A program made the position numbers and the translations under genes. The notes under the pieces were generated by a model. That model was not told the DNA's origin and did not search any database. It saw only the letters and a program-made list of their open reading frames with translations. This document shows, one piece after another, positions 55,579-64,000 of a stretch of DNA of 64,000 bases. Numbering within the stretch: the stretch's first letter is position 1; each line of letters opens with the position of its first letter. This stretch comes from Ashinkailepas kermadecensis (taxonomy: Eukaryota; Arthropoda; Thecostraca; Neolepadidae): positions 297,501 to 361,500 of the forward strand of contig JAOTOM010004626.1 of NCBI GenBank assembly GCA_034440615.1, written 5' to 3'.

Positions 55579-56448
55579 ATGCAAGGTGACTGTGGGAAGT
55601 GTAAGTGTATGGTAGTCATTGGGGACTTGAGTAAGAAAGTAGATATGTTAGCAAGGGAGGTGGAGCGTCTGAAGTGTTTGGTGGCAGGGCCCACCATAGG
55701 AAATGTCAGCCAGGCAAGCCAGGTGCAGGAGTCTAGGAGTGATAGGGGTGGAGATAGTATGGACCATGATAGTAGAGAGTGGAAAGTAGCTAGACGCCAG
55801 AGTACGAGACTAGCTTTAAGGAAAATTGACAAAGGCATTGAAACTAATAATAGATTTGAGGTGCTGCAAGAGAGAGATAGTAATGCTGCTAAGGAAGAAG
55901 GCAGGAACGACCAGGCAGCTGATGATAGAGAGGGGGAAGTTTTAGTTATAGGGGACTCAAGAGTGAGGTACATGGACCGTACTTTTTGTAGCAGGAACCC
56001 CAACAAACGGACTCGTGTTTGCTACCCAGGGGCCCAGGTAAAGGATGTTGGTGATAGGATAGAAGGAGTGATGAAGGGTAGTGGAGAGAGCACAACAGTA
56101 ATTGTGCAGGTTGGTGTAAATGATGTAGGAAAAGCAAAAACAGAGGAAACAACACAAGAGTATAGGGCTTTGATAGGTAGGTTAGCTGTGAGTAGGAAAC
56201 GAGGAATGGTAACATCCATCCTCCCTATGGTTAACGCAAGCATAGAGTGGTACCCGAGGGCCATTGGGCTGAATACCAGGGTAGCCAAGATTTGTAAGGA
56301 ACTTGGGGTCGGGTTCTTGGATTTGTGGGGGGATTTGTGGGGGAGGACTGAAATGTTTGCATTAGATGGGTTACATCTGAGCAAGAGAGGAGTTGAATTG
56401 CTCAGCAATAGGTATGAGGAGGCTCTCATTAGGAAACAGGGAAACTAG
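55579..56448 (+). CDS. CR1 ORF1 with SGNH/GDSL esterase domain (intact)
   Basis: 289 codons from ATG at 55579, directly after an A-run; a longer frame upstream lacks an ATG. Residues 1-35 hold a small Cys cluster (CGKCKC) and a helical, possibly coiled-coil segment. Residues 121-285 form the esterase: GDSR with Ser127, GVND at 179-182, and DGLH with Asp263 and His266, the expected Ser-Asp-His arrangement. CR1 ORF1 proteins with this esterase are established; their exact role in retrotransposition is unresolved. This is one of the few intact frames in the window. Confidence 0.9.
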   Translation: MQGDCGKCKCMVVIGDLSKKVDMLAREVERLKCLVAGPTIGNVSQASQVQESRSDRGGDSMDHDSREWKVARRQSTRLALRKIDKGIETNNRFEVLQERDSNAAKEEGRNDQAADDREGEVLVIGDSRVRYMDRTFCSRNPNKRTRVCYPGAQVKDVGDRIEGVMKGSGESTTVIVQVGVNDVGKAKTEETTQEYRALIGRLAVSRKRGMVTSILPMVNASIEWYPRAIGLNTRVAKICKELGVGFLDLWGDLWGRTEMFALDGLHLSKRGVELLSNRYEEALIRKQGN

Positions 56449-56618
56449 GCAGGTAGTTGGGGGATGTAGCTGATAGAGAGAGAAGTCTTGCAAACACCTC
56501 ACAGTCAGCAAATAGGGGTAGCAGTAGATCAAGGGGGCAGAGTGGTAGCTCATCCAGAGATGATAGAGCTACTCAACATGAAAAAGCCAAAGAGGGTTAT
56601 GGAACTTTTGTTAAGTGT

Positions 56619-59549
56619 ATGATGCTTAATGCTCGGAGCATTCGATCCAAATTTGATGAGTTCAAGTGTTATGTTGCTCAGGAGAAACCAGATTTTGTTT
56701 GCATTACTGAGGCATGGGTCAGTGAGGGATATTTTGGGGATAACTTGCAGGACTATGAGATCCAGGGATACAATATGTTTTCATGCAATAGGGGTCCAGC
56801 AGTGAAAAGGGGTGGTGTAATGCTCTATGTGAATAGCTTATACAGTTCTCAGAAAGTAGCAGATGGGGTAAAAAATGTGTCTGTGGAGTCCATTTGGCTT
56901 GATGTTGCTGTGGGAAGAGGCAACAGCAATAAACTGAGGATTGGAGCTTTGTATCGATCAGGAACCTTGCCACATTCTCAGCAACTGGAGCTCGATAAGG
57001 TCATATGTGAGGAAATCAGTAGAAACTTTCAGAGGAAATGCCTTATTCTTGGTGACTTTAATCTAAAAGGATATGAAAATGTTGGTGTTGGCTCCCCATC
57101 ATGTAAACTGTTTAGGAAATGCCTTGAAGAGTACTTGTTCTTACACCAGTTTGTAATGGAACCAACCAGGCAGGGCTCATTCTTGGACCTTGTCTTCTCA
57201 GATTTAAGTGATTTAGTTCAAAACTTGACTGTAGGAGAAACTCTGGGAAGAAGTGGCCATAACATAGTGAGATTTAAGGTACAAATAGCAGGGACAATCA
57301 AGGATAACTTGGCAAAGATTCCAAATTTTAACAGGGCAGACTTTGACTCCATGAGAGAGGCTTTAAGTGCCATAAAATGGGAAGAATAATTTTTTGATTT
57401 AAATGCCTGCGAAATGTGGGAAAAGTTCAAATCTTACTTGAGGGAAATTCAGATTAGACATGTCCCCCAAAAGCAAAGGCGCAAAAGAAGGGTAGGAAAG
57501 CCAGCATGGCTTACACCAGATTTGAGGAGATCAATTAAGGCTAAGAAAGATGCATTTAGAGTATTTAAGGAAGCTTCAAATATCGTAAATCTAAGGTCGT
57601 ATAAAAAAAACTAGAGATGCTGTGAAGCAGAAAACCAGAGCAGCAAGGCGGGCAAAAGAATTGGATTTGGCTAGGAACTGTAATGGGGGACAGTAAAAAG
57701 TTCTTTAGTTTCTACAAGCTAAGTAAAGTTTCAAGCACAATTGGTCCACTGGAAATAAATGGGACTATATTGAGTGAGGATGGTGAGATGGTTGAGGAGC
57801 TGAGCAAGCAGTTTAAATCAGTGTTTACAGTGGAGGATGTGACAAATTTGCCAAACCGTGAACCACAGTTCAGTGACAGGTGATCAGATACACAATGTTG
57901 ACTTCATTGATAGTGATGTTGTTTTCAATTATATCAGAAAAATAAAGCCAAACAAGGCAGCAGGACCTGATGGAATTTATGCTAGGGTATTGCGGGAAGC
58001 TGAAAAGGAACTGGCAATTCCACTTAGTATAATATTTTGTAGATCAGTTTCACAAAATGAAATTCCAACAGATTGGAAAAGGGCAAATGTAGTTCCTATT
58101 TTCAAGAAAGGAGAAAGAGGGAAAGTTGAAAATTATAGGCCAGTAAGCCTCACATCCCTAGTCTGCAAGGTACTCGAATCAATTATCAAAGATAGAATAG
58201 TTAGTTTTCTGGAAGGAAACAGATTGATTCAAGATACTCAACATGGGTTTAGAAAAGGGAGATCGTGTCTCACAAATCTCTTGGACGTTTTAAATTTTCC
58301 TACAGAACAATTTGATCAGGGAAATCAGGTTGATGTAGCATATCTTGACTTTAGTAAGGCCTTTGACAAGGTACCCCATAAACGGTTAATGATGCAGCTT
58401 CAGTTCCATGGCATTGCAGGTAGCATCCTAAAATGGATTGAGTTGTGGCTTTCAGATAGACAGCAGAGAGTGATGCTTAATGGTACAAAGTCATCATGGC
58501 AAAATGTTCTTAGTGGAGTCCCTCAGGGGTCGGTACTGGGGCCACTGTTGTTCATTATATTTGTGAATAGCATTGAATGTGGCCTAAGCAGTAAGGTTTT
58601 GAAATTTGCAGATGACTTGAAGATCTTTAGGGCAATAACAGGGCACAATGAGCAGGTTTTGCTGCAGAACGACTTAGACGAGCTTGTGAAGTGGTCCGAA
58701 AAATGGGAAATGAAGTTTAATTTTGATAAGTGCAAAGTCATGCATGTAGGTAGGCAGCATATGAAGGCGCCATACTTGATGGATGGCCAAGTACTATCTG
58801 TGACTCAGCAGGAGAAGGACTTAGGTGTTATTTTGAACACAAAATTGGGGGCATCAGAACAGACCAAAGAAGCCAGGAAGAAGGCACTAAGAATGCTTGG
58901 GGCGATACAGAGGAATGTGTCATACAAAAGTGAGGAGGTCATCAGGAAGCTTTACTGTGCATATGTCAGGCCACATTTGGAATACTGTGTCCAAGCTTGG
59001 TCCCCTAGTTATGAGAAAGATTGTTGGCTTTTAGAGAGAGTACAAAAGACGGCAGCAAAAATGGTTAATGGTATAGGCAACCTGGCATATGAGGAATGAT
59101 TGAAGAAATTGAATATATTTTCACTTAGATATAGAAGGCTGAGAGGAGATCTCATCGAGGTTTTTAAATTTGTTCATGGTCAGGAACAGGGATATATCAG
59201 GGAAATGTTTGAATTTAACAGAAATGATGCAATTAGAGGTCATCAATTCAAAATTAAAGTTAATCACAGCAGGACAAGGTTAAGACAGTCTTTCTTCACC
59301 AACAGGGTAGTAGAACACTGGAACCAGCTGCCAGGAACAATTGTCAGTAGCAACACACTGAACAACTTTAAAAACGGCATAGACAATCATTATAAGAATA
59401 GGGGGGCTTGTTTTTCTGTATTCCAGGGAGGGTTGATTGACAGATTTGGTGGGCAACTGGTTCAGTGTACAAAGTGCAACCAAGAAGGGCCCTTGTGGCT
59501 CATAGTTGCACTGATCTTTTATGTCTTTATGTCTTTATGTCTTTTCTAA
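56619..59549 (+). pseudogene. CR1 ORF2: endonuclease and reverse transcriptase, copy 2 (disabled)
   Basis: Mostly open. The endonuclease frame (56457-57389) has CITEAWVSE and ILGDFNLKG, but the catalytic SDH motif reads SGH (LGRSGHNIV) and a TAA follows at 57387. Frameshifts occur near 57610, 57690 and 57860. The RT frame 57858-59099 is intact through KFADDLKIF (about 58600) and stops at TGA 59097, where copy 1 keeps a sense codon. A C-terminal frame 59100-59549 ends in the octamer tail. Confidence 0.9.
59517..59542 (+). repeat. CR1 3' octamer tail (TTTATGTC)
   Basis: About three copies of an 8-bp unit at the element's 3' end. Confidence 0.85.
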
Positions 59550-59897
59550 ACTAGAAAACAAATATCAAACAATGTTGTTTTTCTGAACTTTATAATACAA
59601 AAATGGACAAGCTTCATGTCGGGACAGGCCGTATTTTTTTTTCAAGTTTCACTAGTGATTTTTAATTTTAAAGACGATGGTGGCATTCATTTATTTCTTT
59701 AAAATCCCTAAATTATTTATTTAATTCAAAGAAGCACCTCAGAATGCCACGCCTCGTGATTGGTCAAAATATTTGTGACATCACATCTGTAGAGCTCAGC
59801 GATGCTTGACTGCCGCCCATTACGTATTATAATATTTGTATCTTCCATTTGGGAAGCTGCCAGTTCGAAATATTTGCGACAGTTTTAGCTTGGATCA
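59549..59897. other. No gene recognised
   Basis: AT-rich; no supported feature. Confidence 0.45.
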
Positions 59898-60871
59898 CAT
59901 CCGATCGTCAGGGGCAAATGGATCGTAGAAAACGACGCCATTATTCTTGTTTGTGCCGATGTATACAAATGTAACTGCAAGTAAGACAGAAGCAATGTTC
60001 ATCGGCCTCCCGACGGCCGACAAGATGAGGACGTTGTTGAGCGATTTTGCACGTCGAGACAGTTCGCTGATCTCTGCTAGTGGCCCCGCTTGCTGCGACG
60101 AACATTTCTATGTATATGTACCACTGGTAGACAGGGGTACGATAATGTTGATAGGCGTGGGCACGCCCAAGGATGAGGGATGGGGGAGACTGGAGCCAGG
60201 GTACTTTCCTCAGAAGTGTAAACATTGACGTTTTTCACGTGAAGGTTTAACTTGAAAACGGTGATTATTATCTTCCATTGTGTGAAAACTCCAACAAAAT
60301 AGAAGTATACTTTGTTTACAAACATGATAAATGTGACTTGTTCGTATCCATCTTGTCGGAAACATGGATGTCCACAGCCCTTTCATATTATGATTAAGTG
60401 AAAATAATTGACATTTTCTAGCTAACTGTAGCATGCTGAAGCTTTAAAGACATTTGGCAAATTTTTGCTATGTAATTTTTTTATTCTTGGAATTTCTTTT
60501 TCCAGCGCAATGTTCATGAATGTGGTCAACATGATGTGGTTACTCGTTTTCTCTGCAAATACATACTTTTCAGTTGGCTGGCAAAATAACACAAAAAGTG
60601 GGCTTGGAAATGGGTAATATAGCAGAAAAATCATGCAAAAAAGAAAAAGTGTACCATAGCCTAACCTAACATAACCTAACCTCCCATGAAAAAAATAATT
60701 GAAAACAATGCACGAAATTCAAGCAATTTTTGCTCTAAAGAAAAATTACTAGAAAACCAAACCTAATGTAACATGGCATACACTTTTTGGGATTTTTTTT
60801 TTATTCAAGATAAAAAACCTAACCAAACCTTACATAGCGAAACCTAACCACTTTGCTTCATGTAGGGAAAG
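59898..60871. repeat. 974-bp direct duplication, first copy
   Basis: Begins CATCCGATCGTCAGGGGC and ends TTCATGTAGGGAAAG. It contains open frames of 93-94 codons on both strands over the same bases (about 59941-60228), with no recognised domain, and CCTAACCTAACATAACC sequence near 60660. Confidence 0.95.
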
Positions 60872-61847
60872 CATCCGATCGTCAGGGGCAAATGGATTGT
60901 AGAAAACGACGCCATTATTCTTGTTTATGCCGATGTATACAAATGTAACTGCAAGTAAGACAGAAGCAATGTTCATCGGCCTCCCGACGGCCGACAAGAT
61001 GAGGACGTTGTTGAGCGATTTTGCACGCCGAGACAGTTCGCTGATCTCTGCTAGTGGTCTCGCTTGCTGCGACGAACATTTCTATGTATATGTACCACTG
61101 GTAGACAGGGGTACGATAATGTTGATAGGCGTGGGCACGCCCAAGGATGAGGGATGTGGGAGACTGGAGCCAGGGTACTTTCCTCAGAAGTGTAAACATT
61201 AACGTTTTTCACATGAAGGTTTAACTTGAAAACGGTGATTATTATCTTCCATTGTGTGAAAACTCCAACAAAATAGAAGTATACTTTGTTTACAAACATG
61301 ATAAATGTGACTTGTTCGTATCCATCTTGTCGGAAACATGGATTTCCACAGCCCTTTCATATTATGATTAAGTGAAAGTAATTGACATTTTCTAGCTAAC
61401 TGTAGCATGCTGAAGCTTTAAAGACATTTGGCAAATTTTTGCTATGTAATTTTTTTATTCTTGGAATTTCTTTTTCCAGCGCAATGTTCATGAATGTGGT
61501 CAACATGATGTGGTTACTCGTTTTCTCTGCAAATGCACACTTTTCAGTTGGCTGGCAAAATAACACAAAAAGTGGGCTTGGAAATGGGTAATATAGCAGA
61601 AAAATCATGCAAAAAAAGAAAAAGTGTACCATAGCCTAACCTAACATAACCTAACCTCCCATGAAAAAAAAATAATTGAAAACAATGCACCAAATTCAAG
61701 CAATTTTTGCTCTAAAGAAAAGTTACTAGAAAACCAAACCTAATGTAACATGGCATACACTTTTTTAGAATTTTTTTTAATTCAAGATAAAAAACCTAAC
61801 CAAACCTTACATAGCGAAACCTAACCACTTTGCTTCATGTAGGGAAA
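60872..61847. repeat. 974-bp direct duplication, second copy
   Basis: Immediately adjacent and about 98 percent identical to the first copy by eye. Both 93-94-codon frames remain open, but the copies are too recent for that to indicate selection. Confidence 0.95.
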
Positions 61848-64000
61848 ATGTATGCAAAATTTGTCTCGTGAGTACCTACACCTACAGGTAGCTGATCATG
61901 TCTGCCTACACTGACTGATAATTGATTGCATGAACAATATTTTGCAAATTTATATCTCAACTCCCTTTCCAACAACACATGCACAATATTTATATCCCTG
62001 CAAGTAAGCTGATTAAAATTCCACAACATGCCTGTCATTCCATGTCACGATCAACCTGAAAACATGTGTACCTTGTCTAAAATCCATAGCGTATAGCAAA
62101 ATCATCCCTGCAATTTGTCATTTGATAGCAGTCCATTTTATGCAATATCTCCAGGAACATCATCAATATATTGCAGTAATTGGAGCAAGAATCTTACCCA
62201 CTTTGTTCCATCACAATACTGCTTGGAGGTATGTTATGACAACTGCCGAACTATCACAATACACATGTGCATTTCAACTGCATCTCTATGTATTTGGCCA
62301 TATATTTTACCAATCATGTGATGTGAGATGTGCAATAGTCACAAATTAAAATATACTTGGCATGCTATTCATTGATCATTTATCAAGTACTTACATTGTG
62401 ATGCAGCTTGCAGTTTACCCCACTATGGAATGCCAATTATGGAACTAGGCATAAACAGCTTCTGTTTTGCTGAGGGGAAGCCATGGTGTTTGTTCAGCTA
62501 AGCCACACATAATTTATGTCATTGTCTTTTCCATTATTTTACTCATTTTACCCATAAACATAGTGCAAGCTTTTGCTGTTTGTACGCACCGCATTGCGCC
62601 GGATTTCAAACAAAAATGTTAGTTGCTGCATTACCACCATAATAGATTACCTACCCTTCCAAGCTTCATATTTTCGTCAAAATGGTAACATTTCAGTATC
62701 ACAAGCCCTCGCCCTAGTATCCATGACGCCAGTCGGTTGAAAAACTTCGCATAGAACAATCCAACGTATTTCCTGTGGTTCCCTGTGTGTTTCAGGCTTG
62801 GCCGCTTCGAGACCACCACATATGTGACGTCCAGGGGTGTCGATTTTTTAGGAAAAAAAACATTGGGGGGGGAAGTATCAACGTACTAGACCCCCTCCCC
62901 CCTCCCAACCAAAAACTCATCGGATTTCGCCCACTGTATTTTCAGACCACAATAATTCTGATTTTTTATTTGACGATGTGTATGTTTATGTTTATTCAGC
63001 ATCCTCGCCAACGGGCAAAATCGTCCAGTAACAGGTGAAGTCACATAAGCAAAAGAGCAGTACACAGTACATGTCAACATAACAACTTTGAGTCATAGCA
63101 TGCGACTACAGAGTCATACAGTGGACTCGGGTCCATCGTCATCGTCAACGTCAACGTCATCGTCAACGTTACCGTCACCCTCCTCTCACTCTACACACCA
63201 ACAAACACACACCGGCTTAAGTAAAATATTTATGCGCCCATATGCAGGCTAAAACACACCGGCCTTGATGGAGCATCGGAGCACAGCAGGCCTGAACTGT
63301 GATCACGATGGGTGAAGGTATTTCCTTGGTGCCTAACATTGGGGAGGGGCGAAGCCAAAGTTTTGGTGGGGCGAATTCAGGGTCGGGAGGGGGCACAGCC
63401 TCTACAGAAGCATAGAAATAGAAAACAATGTAACTCTGATTAAACATGTGCATTGATGTAGTCATCGTGATCGCCGAGTCCGAGTCAGTCACCACACACG
63501 AAACCAAGCAAACTAAAATGCACAACGGATCATAGACATCAATCAGCGCAATCGTCCTACTACTTTTTTTTTGCAACAGTCTAAAAACTCCACCCGTACC
63601 CAATGGTGCAGCCAAGAGCAAGAGTAGGACACACTGGGTACATGCCTTTCCGGTCACGGCCAAGGAGTCCGTAAAGGTCAGCCCAGGATATTCCCAGAAG
63701 TGCCATCCGACGGTTTTGAAATGGATATGTCGGCTCAAATCATTTCTTTGCTAGAGTCGGAAATAAAAAGTACAAAACTTCGGAAAGTGGGAATAATGGC
63801 AAAATTCAAAGCAGTTTTCAAATCGGCGGAATTGGAATGATCCCCGCATCAGGTGTGTCGCAATCGGGGCATTTTTACTGCAACATTGTTGCACTTGTAA
63901 TCCTTTCCTTCCAAAGGGTTAAGTGCGGAGTTTTCTATACCTTTGGTGGTGCTTGGACCCCACCATATTTGCCTTCTTGACCTCATTCACCAATTTTATT
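61848..64000. other. No gene recognised
   Basis: Mixed sequence. A TCGTCAACG simple repeat lies at 63133-63176 and G-rich patches near 62865 and 63345-63400. A 173-codon minus-strand frame (63217-63738) shows no family resemblance. Confidence 0.45.

Larger units (their letters stand above)
54879..59548 (+). mobile_element. CR1-type non-LTR retrotransposon, copy 2 (near full length)
   Basis: Tandem 5' monomers, intact ORF1 (55579-56448), ORF2 with a few disabling changes and a 3' end with TTTATGTC octamers (59517-59542). It lies head-to-tail with copy 1. Confidence 0.9.

Noticed and set aside
59941..60228. 93-94-codon frames on both strands in the 974-bp unit
   Set aside because: No domain, and preservation in both copies is explained by their recent origin.
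63217..63738. 173-codon minus-strand frame near the window end
   Set aside because: Low similarity to anything recognisable, includes simple sequence and lacks start or splice context.

Overview
This is animal genomic DNA with a spliced, GC-rich gene set among many mobile elements and minisatellites. An arthropod is likely: the host gene is an invertebrate-style TOX gene with a long glutamine tract, there is a short TTAGG run (49653-49680, the arthropod telomere unit), and the transposon set (I-clade and CR1 non-LTR elements, a tRNA-derived SINE, a Gypsy element) fits. A crustacean is a guess only. No bacterial genes, rRNA or CRISPR arrays were seen.

Left third (1-23.3 kb): the only confident host gene is a TOX-family HMG-box gene on the + strand. 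Seven coding exons are in the window (3447-3568, 12643-12778, 15267-15347, 16370-16564, 17460-17630, 19736-20283, 20824-20914). All six introns are GT-AG and phase-compatible, and together the exons encode 447 residues. The 5' exons and promoter must lie upstream of base 1. The introns hold a 4-kb field of degenerate tandem repeats, three full-length SINEs with target-site duplications, several minisatellites and a perfect palindrome. A 35-bp satellite lies just downstream of the stop codon.

Middle (24-45 kb): a second copy of the intron-1 repeat field (24.17-25.65 kb) is followed by three head-to-tail I-clade retrotransposon pieces (A 25.6-27.6, B 27.6-32.5, D 32.5-34.5 kb). A fourth piece (C) lies at 42.5-45.0 kb. 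Between D and C are a 361-bp MITE-like element with 61-bp perfect inverted repeats and a 3.9-kb element bounded by inverted repeats of about 470 bp (37764-41665). That element carries a two-exon minus-strand gene of an uncharacterised, transposase-like family; it is the best candidate for a poorly described system here. The I-element ORF1 has a canonical -1 slippery heptamer (A AAA AAC) in both copies B and D, followed by a long -1-frame extension, which suggests programmed frameshifting.

Right third (45-64 kb): an internally deleted Gypsy-like LTR element on the minus strand (45888-49000; 213-bp LTRs, tRNA-Leu-type PBS, polypurine tract, gag and integrase remnants, one SINE inside), a 622-bp foldback element, two CR1 elements in tandem (50.5-54.8 and 54.9-59.5 kb) with esterase ORF1 and EN-RT ORF2, a recent 974-bp tandem duplication (59898-61847) and about 2 kb with no recognisable gene.

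The TOX protein would be a nuclear DNA-binding regulator. Everything else reads as mobile-element or satellite sequence, mostly decayed; the only intact long mobile-element ORFs are ORF1 of I-copy B and ORF1 of CR1 copy 2.
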